A stretch of DNA of 39,441 nucleotides from Opitutaceae bacterium (GTDB taxonomy: Bacteria; Verrucomicrobiota; Verrucomicrobiia; Opitutales; Opitutaceae), in NCBI GenBank assembly GCA_031263125.1, contig JAISGL010000077.1, forward strand, positions 1 to 39,441, given 5' to 3'. The position numbers and the translations under genes are program-made. Below are positions 26,749 through 36,576 of the stretch, in pieces (positions within the stretch are counted from its first letter, which is position 1; the number at the start of each line of letters is the position of its first letter). The notes beneath the pieces were generated by a model. That model was not told the DNA's origin. It was given only the letters and a program-made list of their open reading frames with translations, and ran no database searches.

Positions 26749-29700
26749 TTAAAACCTGCCCCTCAGCCCGATTGCTATGTTGGAAAGCCCTCTGTGGTAT
26801 TCGCGCATCACATTGGAATAATTCCAACGCCGCACCGCGGCCTCGCTCGTGAGATTGCGCCAGTCAAAATACAGTGTCCACACCCGGGAGAACGCGCAGG
26901 ATGCCCCAATGTCAAACTGGAGCGTCTCGTCCCATTTGTAGAAGGAATAGGGTATTGTGGTCGGCCTGTTTGTATTCTGCCCCCAATAATACATCTCGTT
27001 TATATAGTTGCCGCGCCAGTTGCATTTCACCTGCCATGAGAAGCGGCGTCCGGAATAGGCGATCATGGCGTTGGCCGTGTCGCGGGGCGAGCCGTAGTTC
27101 TTTGTCTCCAGCCATGTGCCCGGCGAATTTAACTGGGTGCGCTTGCTCTCGTTGTAGGTGTAATTGCAGACCAGGCGCAGGTTTTTAAACAGCCAGGGCA
27201 GATAATGCAAACGCTGTGAGAATGAAAACTCGAACCCCTGGATTTTCACATGGGTCGCGTTTATATTTTGATACACGGTGTAATTTTCATACATGCCGTC
27301 GAACCCGTTGTCCATGCCGGCGCCGACCACGTATTGAATGTTTTCGATGCGGTTTTTCTGGTCCTTGTAAAACCCGGCCAGGGAAATTACGCCATTTTTT
27401 ATATAATATTCGATGCTCAGATCACAGTTGCGCCCGGCCTGTGGAATGAGGTCGGGATTGGATATTCGTATGCTCCGCCCCTGATGGTCAACCGCCGAGG
27501 CCGCGATCATGTTTTCCACGGACGGACGCCCGATGTCGTTGGTGATGCTTCCGCGCAGGATGAAGTTTTTCAAAGGCTCGTATTTCAAATGCAGGCTGGG
27601 CAGCCAGTTGTCATAGGATTTCGAGACGGACCGCGGCTGCCAGCGCCCGAAGGCGCGTTCGGCCGCGTCGGGTTCATAGGAGGGATCACTGCTGGAACCC
27701 TGCTCGGCCATCCTTATATAACCGTGGCTCTCGCCGTCCGTCCGTTCCCAGCGGGCGCCGGCGAGGACGGTCAGGCTGGCCAGCTTCCATGTGCCCATGA
27801 AGTAGGCGGCGGTGACCTCCTCCTTGAAGGACCTGCTGTTTTGCATCACCGCCTGCGCGTTGTTGGCGTGCTGGCCCCAGAACATGTCCGGATTGGATTG
27901 GAAAACATCCCACACCGCGTCCGGGCTTGCCCAGGCGATTTCCGGCAGACGGTCGCCGTAAAAAAATTCAGACGAGGTTCGGTTGCGGTCCAGATAGCTG
28001 CCCAGGCGCGGGTCGTCCGGCGTGCCCAGCAATTTGTCGGCGCCGGTCATGTCATATCTGTAATCCGGGCGCTCGTATGCGCTTTCGCGCACATTATGGG
28101 CCGCGCCTGACTGGAGCTGGAGCGGGAAGCGGAAGAGCAGGCTCTTTTTGGCGTCGATTTTTCCGCCATAGCGCTTGTCGTCCACGGATTGCGGCTGATA
28201 GCCCAAGGTGAGGGAATTCCAGCTGTCGAGGTCCGCCGGATCGGCGCCGGAAATGATTTTCAGGTTCGCGCCGTCGCCCCCGCTTGCAAGGATATTATCA
28301 ACCACGAATTTCACGCGCGAGGCGGCATTCTCGGAGTTGTCGGCCAGATAATAATCCACCCGCTTTGCATCACGATCACTGGTCGATTTGCTATAATAGA
28401 TATCATAGTTAAGCGAAAGGCCGCTCCAATTGTGTTTCACGCCCGGGTTTATCCTGAAATTTTTCTGCTCAAATCGAAACAAGCCGACAGACGCGTTTAT
28501 ATTCACGCCCTGCGCCTCCGACGCCTCCATCCTGTCCATGTTGGTGCCGGGGAGGATGGCGCCCGCATTTGCGATCAACCGGCGGTAGCCTCCGTCGGAT
28601 TGCTTTTGCCTGTCCCAGCCAAACACGAGATAGGCGCTGGTATAGGGCGACACCTTGTAATCCATCGTGAGCGCCGCCCGCACTGAATCATAAATGGCGT
28701 CCTCATCCTGCCATCGGTAGCTTGTGGCGGGCACGGGGACATCGGAAAGGTCCGGCTGCCCCCAAGGCAGTTCGCTTTGCACGGCCGCATACCCCGCATA
28801 CAGACGGGGGCCATACCGGGCGCTTCGATTCGCTCCAAGCGTGAGCGAGATGCCGACCGGATGGGGTGTATTCTGAAAAAATGCCTCGGAATAGCTGAAT
28901 GTCGCCCCCGGATAGAACTCACGCGTGCGCTCGGGATTGCTGTGCAGGCGGCTGCCGAAACCCCAGTAGCCCTCGATAAAATTCAACTGCGTGTCGAGCG
29001 TGAGCCGCCTGCCTTTTTGCTGAAACGCGCTCCTGGTGGTGAAATTGACCAGCCCGCCCAGCGTGTTTCCGGGATGCGCGGGCGTGGATGCCTTGAAAAT
29101 TTCCAGGCTCTCAATATTATCCACATTAAAACCCTTCAGGGCGAATGAGCGGGAGGCCGCGCCGATGGACGAGGCGCTGCTGGCCTCGTTGCCGTTCAAT
29201 GTCACCAGCGCGGACTGGTCGCCCATCGCGCCGCGGATTTTGATGCCGGTCAGCTCGCCGGGCGCGCCCTCGCCCTCAACCGCCGCGCTGGAGTCGAACA
29301 CCATGACACCCGGCAGTTGCTTGAGCAACTCGCCGACGTTGCCATCCTGGATGTTCCCAAAGCTGTCGGCGGCGAGGACGTAGCGGCTGTCCACGGCCAT
29401 TTTTTGCTCCTGAATCGCCTGCGCCTGGCCTTCGCGATCGGAGGAAACGACGAAGGTTTCGAGGTGATACACATCGGAGGTCATCTCGATGTCGCGCGTC
29501 ACGGTTTTGCCCGGTTCGACCTGCACGGGAACACGCATTATATCAAGACCCGTATATTCAAATATAAGCGAATATGAACCCGGCTGGAGATTACGAACCG
29601 CATAATTGCCATCCTGGTCGGTGACTGTCCGGATTGGCGTGTCCACCACGGTGACGGAGACGTTGATGAGGTATTTTTTCGTGGCCTTGTTGGTAATCCG

Positions 29701-29838
29701 GCCCGTGATGGCGCCGGGGTCCTGCCGCGCCGGTTCCTGCGCGACGGCAAAGGCGGAAATCACTGTGAGTGCCGCGAGGAAACAGAGCAGCCGCGCGCAA
29801 GAATTGAACACAGGGAATATTTTTTGGGCGAAGTTCAT
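26749..29838 (-). CDS. TonB-dependent receptor with N-terminal carboxypeptidase-regulatory-like domain
   Basis: Outer-membrane TonB-dependent importer, 1029 residues from ATG 29838 (signal peptide MNFAQKIFPVFNSCARLLCF, cleavage near FAVAQ). ATG 29862, eight codons upstream, is also possible. Residues about 42-121 are a beta-sandwich domain of the carboxypeptidase-regulatory type (GAITGRITN…DQDGNYAVRNLQPGSY). Next come a TonB box-like LETFVVS (126-132) and a plug with LLKQLPGVMV, IKIRGAMGD and STPAHPGNTLGGLVNF. The barrel ends in GLRGRF. It belongs to a different TBDR subgroup from the two receptors of the other cluster, closer to the Caulobacter-type sugar receptors. No SusD partner is present. 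It lies between a giant autotransporter and two smaller ones, which suggests surface capture coupled to import. Confidence 0.9.
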   Translation of the reverse strand: MNFAQKIFPVFNSCARLLCFLAALTVISAFAVAQEPARQDPGAITGRITNKATKKYLINVSVTVVDTPIRTVTDQDGNYAVRNLQPGSYSLIFEYTGLDIMRVPVQVEPGKTVTRDIEMTSDVYHLETFVVSSDREGQAQAIQEQKMAVDSRYVLAADSFGNIQDGNVGELLKQLPGVMVFDSSAAVEGEGAPGELTGIKIRGAMGDQSALVTLNGNEASSASSIGAASRSFALKGFNVDNIESLEIFKASTPAHPGNTLGGLVNFTTRSAFQQKGRRLTLDTQLNFIEGYWGFGSRLHSNPERTREFYPGATFSYSEAFFQNTPHPVGISLTLGANRSARYGPRLYAGYAAVQSELPWGQPDLSDVPVPATSYRWQDEDAIYDSVRAALTMDYKVSPYTSAYLVFGWDRQKQSDGGYRRLIANAGAILPGTNMDRMEASEAQGVNINASVGLFRFEQKNFRINPGVKHNWSGLSLNYDIYYSKSTSDRDAKRVDYYLADNSENAASRVKFVVDNILASGGDGANLKIISGADPADLDSWNSLTLGYQPQSVDDKRYGGKIDAKKSLLFRFPLQLQSGAAHNVRESAYERPDYRYDMTGADKLLGTPDDPRLGSYLDRNRTSSEFFYGDRLPEIAWASPDAVWDVFQSNPDMFWGQHANNAQAVMQNSRSFKEEVTAAYFMGTWKLASLTVLAGARWERTDGESHGYIRMAEQGSSSDPSYEPDAAERAFGRWQPRSVSKSYDNWLPSLHLKYEPLKNFILRGSITNDIGRPSVENMIAASAVDHQGRSIRISNPDLIPQAGRNCDLSIEYYIKNGVISLAGFYKDQKNRIENIQYVVGAGMDNGFDGMYENYTVYQNINATHVKIQGFEFSFSQRLHYLPWLFKNLRLVCNYTYNESKRTQLNSPGTWLETKNYGSPRDTANAMIAYSGRRFSWQVKCNWRGNYINEMYYWGQNTNRPTTIPYSFYKWDETLQFDIGASCAFSRVWTLYFDWRNLTSEAAVRRWNYSNVMREYHRGLSNIAIGLRGRF

Positions 29839-29896
29839 GACAGGGTCGGAGTTTTTATACATAAAAAGATTGGTTCCGGTCGAATCGGGGAGTGCG

Positions 29897-32800
29897 TCAC
29901 CAGTGCCAGGCGACACCGAGGTTGATGCCGTGGCTTTCCATTTTGCCGCCAAAGTGGGAACTGGCGTCGGCCCAGGCATCGAAGCGGTCGCGGATGCGCA
30001 GTGTCACGCCGACGGAAAGGATGCCGGAACCGCCGCCAAAGTTGTCATCGAAATCGTAACGGTTGCGCAGGTATCTTCTGGTTTCGTCGGTATATTGCAT
30101 GACAATCACGTTATTCCTGCCCTCGAGTTCCCGCACGAAGCTGGCGCGAACATAAGGGCTGACACGGACGCCGTTTTTCAGGGCAATTTGTTTTGAAATC
30201 TGGCCGCCCACACGCGCGCGGAAGGACGCGATTGTATTCACCTTGAAGAGGCGGAAGCCCGGATCGAGGGTTTCGTCCACGCTGGTGCGGTGCCATGTCA
30301 ATTGCACCTGCGGCTCAACGTTCCAGCCGGAGCGGGTCTTGATTTCATAGCCATACATGGCGGACACGCCAAAGCCATTTGCGTCCATGTCGAAATCCGC
30401 CACGCCGGGCAGCGATACCGTGTGCGTGCTGGTATGGGCGCGCAGGAGCACATCGACATACCAAGCCGGGGCGGGGCGCATGGTGAGATAAGCGCCGCAG
30501 CCCGTGACGCCGGTGCGGGTTCTGCCGCCGGGCATGTCCATGTCGGTGTTCATATAATCGGCAAAAAGGCCGGCGGCGTAGCGTTTGCTTTCGCCTGTGT
30601 AATCGAATCCGGCCTGCACACCCTGCGTGTTGGTCCTGGCGCCATCATAAAGCGGCTCGCTGATTTCGTCACGCCGGTAAATGCCGTTGAGCCAGACATC
30701 GAAGCCCTGGCGCGCCGCGTTTCCGCTTGCGAGGCGCATCGAGCCGAGACGCTGGCCGAGTGCGTCGAACGCGGCCTGCGTGCTGACGAGCACGGCGGCG
30801 TCGATGCCGACCACGCCGGGGATGAGTGGCGAAAGCGGGCTGCGTGTCAGGACATAGTCGTTTTCGATTTTTTCAACCGCCCAGCCGTAAACATCGGTGA
30901 TGTGCCCGCCGTCAATGACGATGTCGAAATCAGACGTGTTGCCGAGACCGCTTATGAGTATCGCCTGCCCGGAGCCGGCCGTCACGGTCGGGGCGACGTC
31001 GATGAGCCGGAGATTGAGCGTGCCCCCGCCGGTGATATCGCCGGCGACGGCGAGCAGGTCGGAGCGATTCACGAGGCCGAGACGCGAGTTCACATCCGCC
31101 GTGAGGAGAATGGAGCCGTTGTTGTCGAGGCCGGCCACCGATTGCCGGGTGCCGCGCATGTCGAGGATCGCGCCGGTGGAAATCGAATGCGCGGAGTTTG
31201 CGCCGAGGATATTGTCCGAGCCGACCTTGAGCGTGCCGGCGACGATACGCGTCGCGCCAGTGAGCGCGCTGACCGCGGTCATCGTGAGAATGCCCGCACC
31301 GCGTTTCTCAAACGCGCCCGCGCCCGAGATGATGCCGGTGTATTGGCCGTCGGTCTCCTGGGCAAAAACAACGGCGCCAGCGGCGGCGGTTGCGATGTCG
31401 TTGCGCAGGCTGCGCGTGTTTCCCTGGAGCGTGCCTTCGGCGACGGCGAACGTGAGCGCGGCGTCATTGCTTCCGGTAAGGACAAGCGTGCCGGCGCCGG
31501 TTTTTGAGAAGACGCGCGAGGAGCCGGTGATGACGCCGCCCCACGTGACGGTGGCGCTGGCGACGACGCCAATGCCGCCATCGGCCCGGAGTTCGATCTC
31601 GCGGGTGCTGGAATAGCCGTCGGTGGTGATTTCGAGATTGGCGCCAGCGCCTTCAAAACGGATTTCGCGATTGAGCGAGGCGAGGCCGAGCTGGCTGTCG
31701 GACGAAACGCGGAGCGTGCCACTCCGGAGCACGGTGGCGCCGGCGTAGCCGTTGGAGCCGGTCATGGTCGCGAAGCCCGCGACTCCGGCATCCACGACAA
31801 CAAAAAGCCCGGCGCCGGAGCCGGCAGCGCCGATGCCGCCGAGGGCATCACCGGCGCGCAGCGTGATTTTGTCGTTGCCGCCGATGACGCCGCCGAGGGA
31901 GCCGGTGATGGTCAGCCCGGTCCAATCGTTGGCGCCGGCGCTGTCATCGGGATCGAATCCGGTGGCGTCGGAAAGGTCGAGCCAGCCACCGTTGATGATG
32001 AAAGCATGGTTAAGCGCGGGAATGTCGGCTGCGGCGAAGTCGCGCAACGCCACGTAGCCGGCGTCGATGCGCGTGGTGGCGGCGGCGGCGAGAAGCCCCG
32101 TGCCGGAAGTCGCTCCGGAATAGGCAAGCCCGCCGCCGCCGAGTTTCACCAAGGTGCCGGAGCCGGTGAGCGCGCCGCCGAAAGTGACGGTGTTCGCGCC
32201 GGTGTCGAGCGCGCCGGCTGCGCCGGGCGCGAGGTTGATTGTGTGCGCAATCTCCATCGCGGCGTTTGCGCGAAGCGTGCCCGAGCCGGTGAGGTTGACC
32301 GCGGCGCCGGACGTGTTGATTTGCGCGGTGTTGCTGAAGGCGAGCACGCCCCCGGAAAGGTCGATTCCGCCGGTGAAATTATTGGCAACGTTGTCGAGCA
32401 CGAGCGCACCCGCGCCGGCCTTGACGAGCTTGGATTCGGGGTTGCCGATGAACGTGCCGGTTATGAGGCTCGCGTCCATCGTGATGGCTTCGCCGGTGAA
32501 GGCGAGCGTGCCGGTGTTGTCGACGACGAGATCGGAAACATAGGCGGTCGAGTCAATCGCGACGGTGGTGTTTCCCGACGTGGCGAAGCGGACTGTGTCG
32601 CCATCCTGGAAGTTTTGCTCGCCACTGATGTCACCGTTGTAGCCCACCCAGTTGGACAACGCGGGATTCCAGTTAAAAGTCCCCGATGCGCCGGTCCACT
32701 GCATGTAGCGCGAATCGTCCATGCCGTAATACAGGAACAGAGTGCCGCCCGTGGCGGCGAGGTCGTAGCGGGCGCGCAGCGCGGTGTTCACGGCGACATC

Positions 32801-35800
32801 GTTGATCAGGATATTTTTTATCCCGGCAAGACCGGCGGCCTGCCCGAGAAAATAGGTGCCGGAAGCAAGCGAACCGTAGTGCAGGCTAACGATATTGGTG
32901 TTGGTGTCAGCCGAGATAACGCCGCCGACGTTGAGCGTGTCGTTCGAGCCGGGGCCGAAAATACGGAAGTTCACACGCGCGCCGCCGGTGAGCGTGAGAT
33001 TGCCGCCGATGAAGAGCACGCCCGCGCCGCCGCTCTCGCCGGCATCGCCCGTGCCCGCGCGAAGCACGCCGCCGTCGCCGACGGTGACATTGCCGGCAAA
33101 TGAGCCGTTGCCTCCGGCGAGCGCGCCATTGGCGATGGTGATCGCGCCGCCGAGTTTCGCGGAATCCGCCAGAAGGAGTTTGCCGGCGCTGACATTGAAC
33201 GCGCCCGCGTAGCCGCTGTTGTCCGTGGCACGGAGAATGAGCGAACCCGGACCGGTTTTCGCGAGGGCCGAGACCGTGTTTCCGCTGGTGATCGCGCCGG
33301 TGTATTCGAGCGTGTGACCCTGTGTGTCGATGACGCCGGCGGCGCTCACAGCGACCGCGATGGCGCTGGCGAGCGTGCCGGATGCGCCGAGGATATCCGC
33401 GTCGACGCGAAGCGTGCCGGAGCCGGTGAAAGTGATGGCAGTGCCGGTGGTGACGAGTTGCGAGGCGTTGTTGAACGAGACAATGCCGGCATCGATGTCG
33501 AGACCACCGGTGAAGTCGTTGCCGGCATTGGCGAACGTGAGCGTGCCCGCGCCAGCCTTGACGAGTTTGCCTTGCGAGGCGATGGAGCCGGAAGCGTCGA
33601 TGGACGTATCAACAAAAACATAACCGGTCGCGCCCGCGATATCGGACGAGCTTGCCCTGGTCGCAATCATGCCGCCCGTGAATGTATGCACACTGGCGGC
33701 GTCGGCGACGTTCACCGTGATGTCGCTGGTAACAACGCCCGCCGCCGCGACGTTGACCGTGCCGGAGGCCGCTGGATTAAATACCACAAAGTCACCCGCG
33801 CGGAAAATGATTTCCGCGGGCAGTGCGCTGGCTGGCTCGGACCAGTTGGCGACCTGTGTGTCCCAGAGCAATGGTGCGCCGGCGTCGCCGCCTGCCCACC
33901 GCATCATGAGGCTGCGGACGGCGGGTGTGAGGACGATGTCGTTGCCGGAGACAGCGAGCGAGGGTGAGGCGCGATTGGTGAGGGCGCGTCCGCCGAGCGT
34001 GAAGGAGAAGTTGCCAAGATTGGCGCCTGTGAGATCGCCCGCGGTGATGATGGTGTATTGGAGCGCCGTGCCGAAGTTGGACAGGTCGATGACGCTGGCG
34101 GAGTTTGAGGCAAACGCGTCGGTCACGGAGAACGCATCGTGGGTGCCCGCCGCGCCGTTGCTGCCGCGCAAGTCGAACAGCAGGCTGCCGCCGCCAAGTG
34201 TCAGGTCACCGGCGATCGTGCCCGACGAGACGGCCAGCGTCCGACCAGTGGCGCGGGTGAGATTGCCGGCAAGCACGGACTGATTGGCGATGACGACGGC
34301 GAGGCTGGAGTTGATGTCACCCGCGAGCGTGCCGCCAAGGACCGAAGTCGTGCCGGTGTGCGAAACTGCGCCGGAAAGCGTGAGCGCGCCCGCGCCGGTC
34401 TTGGCAAAGCCGCCTGCGCCGGAGATGTCGCCGGAGAGCGTGGCGGTGTAATTCCCGGTGTCCATGACCGTCTGCGCATAAGGCGTATTAAAACTGACTG
34501 CGTTGCCGACATTCAACGCATCCGCGGAAAAGCCCACGCGCGTCGTGCCTGTTGGCTGAATATAAAATGTGCCGCTGCCGAGAGCGGTATTTGCTCCGAT
34601 GACAAGTGAGCCTTCCTGCAAAATCACGCCTCCAAAAGTATTGGCGCCGGCAAGCTCCAGCGTGCCGGCACCCTGTTTCCAAAGACTGCCCAAGCCACCG
34701 ATGGCGCCGGCAATCGTCACAGTCCTGGCGTCGGCAATGCCTGCATAAACCGCACCGATAATTGTGGCATTGCCTCCCGTCACATCGAGAATGCCATCGC
34801 CGGTGACAGTGCTGGTGCCCACAAGATAAAGTGAACCCGTGAAAGCGAGTGTCTGCGACTGGCCGCTGGTGTTGTCCAAGCCGATTTGCAAGACGCTGCC
34901 TGCATCCATCCTGACATTTTTGTTGACCCCGGTTTTGACGGCGACGGCGCCCTGACCGCCGAATGTCGCGTCGGCGTCGACGTTGATCAAACCGCCCAGC
35001 ATGGCGTCGCTGTTGCCGAGCAGCAGCTTGCCGCCGAGCACGTTCACGGTGCCGGTGTAAGTGGAGTTGTCGGCGTTGAGGATAATTGTGCCCTGCTCCC
35101 CGCCGGCATTGACTTCAACCCGAACCGTGGCGATGCCGCTGGAGATGTTGTCCTTCGAGACATCCGAGGCGCTGCCAACGGTCATCGTCGCGCCGGCGTT
35201 CGCGCTCAAGCCCAGATAACCACCGGCCGTGAGCATGTGGGCGAAGCCGCCGGTGCCGCTGCCGGTGGCGTTGCCGGAGTGCGTGATGTCGCGCGTGGCG
35301 AGCAGGCGCACGGTGCCGGTCTCCCTGAGATGCATGGCGCCGCCGAGCAAGACCGCGTAGTTGTCGGTGAACGTGACATCGGTCAGGTCCATCACGGCGG
35401 GGCTGTTGTTATTCCCTGCCCAGATGGCGCCACCGGAAGTGCCGGCAGAATTGCTTATAAAAAGCGTATTATTGATGCTGGCTCTGACAGTCGCCTCGAT
35501 CCATATCGCCCCGCCTTGGGCTTGCGCGTAGTTTTCGCTGAACGTGCCGCTGTTTATTATGGAGAGGGTGCCGCCGCGCATGTAGATGCCGCCACCCTGC
35601 CCGTTGGCTCCCTGGATGGTTTTGTTTTTATCAAATACGACATTGTTAAAACTGATGACGGCGTCGGCGTAGTTGCAAATCGCGCCGCCGGTATTGCCGG
35701 TGCTCATGGTGGCGTTGTTGCGAAACACCACCGTGCCGTCGCCGGTGAACGAGAGCGTGACGACGCTGGCGCCGCTGTTCTTCGTGCGTATCACGCCGCC

Positions 35801-36052
35801 GCGATAACTATTACCGTCGGCGTCCGAGGAAAACATGTTTTCAAAGGTATAAGTCATGCCGTCCTCGATCTCGCGCAGGTATTGCGCGCCGGGGTTTATG
35901 CTCAAGCGCGTGCCCGTGGTGACCGACTCGGATATGGTTGCCGAATCCACGACGTTGGCGGCGATGATCTGCGTGGGCGACCTCACCTGCCCGCACAGCG
36001 GGCCGGCAATGCCAAGGGTGAATGCGAATGCGGACAGAAGTTTTGCGTTCAT
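29897..36052 (-). CDS. Giant autotransporter/adhesin with Pmp-like repeats
   Basis: Predicted surface protein of 2051 residues. Start at ATG 36052, which begins a signal peptide (MNAKLLSAFAFTLGIAGPLC, ending near GQ); the frame stays open 480 nt further upstream but without a leader. Residues about 115-240 carry GGA[IM] and FxxN motifs (GGAICN, FDKN, GGGIYM, FSEN, GGAIWI, FISN, GGAIWA, FTDN, GGAMHL), as in chlamydial Pmp proteins. A long beta-strand-repeat passenger follows, with RWAGG and QWTGASGTFNW modules near residues 716 and 1114. The barrel spans about 1750-2051 and ends in Trp (GVAWHW). It matches the 2202-residue autotransporter in domain order and terminal Trp, and it too heads a gene cluster. 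An inverted repeat lies 73-91 nt upstream of the ATG. Confidence 0.85.
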   Translation of the reverse strand: MNAKLLSAFAFTLGIAGPLCGQVRSPTQIIAANVVDSATISESVTTGTRLSINPGAQYLREIEDGMTYTFENMFSSDADGNSYRGGVIRTKNSGASVVTLSFTGDGTVVFRNNATMSTGNTGGAICNYADAVISFNNVVFDKNKTIQGANGQGGGIYMRGGTLSIINSGTFSENYAQAQGGAIWIEATVRASINNTLFISNSAGTSGGAIWAGNNNSPAVMDLTDVTFTDNYAVLLGGAMHLRETGTVRLLATRDITHSGNATGSGTGGFAHMLTAGGYLGLSANAGATMTVGSASDVSKDNISSGIATVRVEVNAGGEQGTIILNADNSTYTGTVNVLGGKLLLGNSDAMLGGLINVDADATFGGQGAVAVKTGVNKNVRMDAGSVLQIGLDNTSGQSQTLAFTGSLYLVGTSTVTGDGILDVTGGNATIIGAVYAGIADARTVTIAGAIGGLGSLWKQGAGTLELAGANTFGGVILQEGSLVIGANTALGSGTFYIQPTGTTRVGFSADALNVGNAVSFNTPYAQTVMDTGNYTATLSGDISGAGGFAKTGAGALTLSGAVSHTGTTSVLGGTLAGDINSSLAVVIANQSVLAGNLTRATGRTLAVSSGTIAGDLTLGGGSLLFDLRGSNGAAGTHDAFSVTDAFASNSASVIDLSNFGTALQYTIITAGDLTGANLGNFSFTLGGRALTNRASPSLAVSGNDIVLTPAVRSLMMRWAGGDAGAPLLWDTQVANWSEPASALPAEIIFRAGDFVVFNPAASGTVNVAAAGVVTSDITVNVADAASVHTFTGGMIATRASSSDIAGATGYVFVDTSIDASGSIASQGKLVKAGAGTLTFANAGNDFTGGLDIDAGIVSFNNASQLVTTGTAITFTGSGTLRVDADILGASGTLASAIAVAVSAAGVIDTQGHTLEYTGAITSGNTVSALAKTGPGSLILRATDNSGYAGAFNVSAGKLLLADSAKLGGAITIANGALAGGNGSFAGNVTVGDGGVLRAGTGDAGESGGAGVLFIGGNLTLTGGARVNFRIFGPGSNDTLNVGGVISADTNTNIVSLHYGSLASGTYFLGQAAGLAGIKNILINDVAVNTALRARYDLAATGGTLFLYYGMDDSRYMQWTGASGTFNWNPALSNWVGYNGDISGEQNFQDGDTVRFATSGNTTVAIDSTAYVSDLVVDNTGTLAFTGEAITMDASLITGTFIGNPESKLVKAGAGALVLDNVANNFTGGIDLSGGVLAFSNTAQINTSGAAVNLTGSGTLRANAAMEIAHTINLAPGAAGALDTGANTVTFGGALTGSGTLVKLGGGGLAYSGATSGTGLLAAAATTRIDAGYVALRDFAAADIPALNHAFIINGGWLDLSDATGFDPDDSAGANDWTGLTITGSLGGVIGGNDKITLRAGDALGGIGAAGSGAGLFVVVDAGVAGFATMTGSNGYAGATVLRSGTLRVSSDSQLGLASLNREIRFEGAGANLEITTDGYSSTREIELRADGGIGVVASATVTWGGVITGSSRVFSKTGAGTLVLTGSNDAALTFAVAEGTLQGNTRSLRNDIATAAAGAVVFAQETDGQYTGIISGAGAFEKRGAGILTMTAVSALTGATRIVAGTLKVGSDNILGANSAHSISTGAILDMRGTRQSVAGLDNNGSILLTADVNSRLGLVNRSDLLAVAGDITGGGTLNLRLIDVAPTVTAGSGQAILISGLGNTSDFDIVIDGGHITDVYGWAVEKIENDYVLTRSPLSPLIPGVVGIDAAVLVSTQAAFDALGQRLGSMRLASGNAARQGFDVWLNGIYRRDEISEPLYDGARTNTQGVQAGFDYTGESKRYAAGLFADYMNTDMDMPGGRTRTGVTGCGAYLTMRPAPAWYVDVLLRAHTSTHTVSLPGVADFDMDANGFGVSAMYGYEIKTRSGWNVEPQVQLTWHRTSVDETLDPGFRLFKVNTIASFRARVGGQISKQIALKNGVRVSPYVRASFVRELEGRNNVIVMQYTDETRRYLRNRYDFDDNFGGGSGILSVGVTLRIRDRFDAWADASSHFGGKMESHGINLGVAWHW

Positions 36053-36576
36053 AAAAGCGGTTTGGGACGAAATCGGTTCAGGGAATGATGGTTTGGAAAA
36101 GGAGATGTCCACGACGCGCCCATTCCGTCCGGGGAACGGACGGCTGACAAACACTGGCGCCATGAGGAAGAGGGGCAAATCATCGGGGAGATGGAAATGT
36201 GGAAAATGTAGTGACGTGTGAACGAAGCACCATTTCTCATACATCGGAAAGCCACACACTTTGAACACACATACCGCCGGGCCGCTCACCGCCGCCGCGC
36301 CGGGCCGCCAATGGAACACAAAGCATACTGGAATCCGCTGCTTGCCCTCCCGCCCATTCCCGCCGGCAATGGCGCGGTCCTTTGCCCTCGCCAAAACAGA
36401 ATGATGCCAAAACACGCCCATCCCGCACTGCATGCGATTATGCCGATTATCAATGAAATCATCGCGCCCGGGCGTTTCCCCGAAAATACGGGCATCCAAA
36501 ACGCAATCGCGCCATTGCCCCGGACAAGCCAATAAATGTGCCCGCCGCCCGCCCTGATTTTAATCATTCATCCGAC
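36053..36576. other. Divergent intergenic region between the autotransporter operon and the alpha-galactosidase
   Basis: 524 nt that must hold promoters for both directions. No gene is supported: the frames open here are upstream extensions or shadows of the flanking genes. One compact inverted repeat (36125-36143) is visible. No convincing -35/-10 pair could be assigned on either strand. Confidence 0.5.
36125..36143. promoter_or_regulatory. Inverted repeat, possible operator or leader hairpin
   Basis: Perfect 7-bp arms CCGTCCG and CGGACGG around GGGAA, 73-91 nt upstream of the giant autotransporter start. Position and symmetry fit a regulator site or a 5' leader hairpin. Chance occurrence in GC-rich DNA is not excluded. 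Confidence 0.3.

Noticed and set aside
36538-36576. GTG 36538 as start of the alpha-galactosidase
   Set aside because: It adds 13 residues not typical of GH36; the ATG at 36577 fits the family N-terminus.
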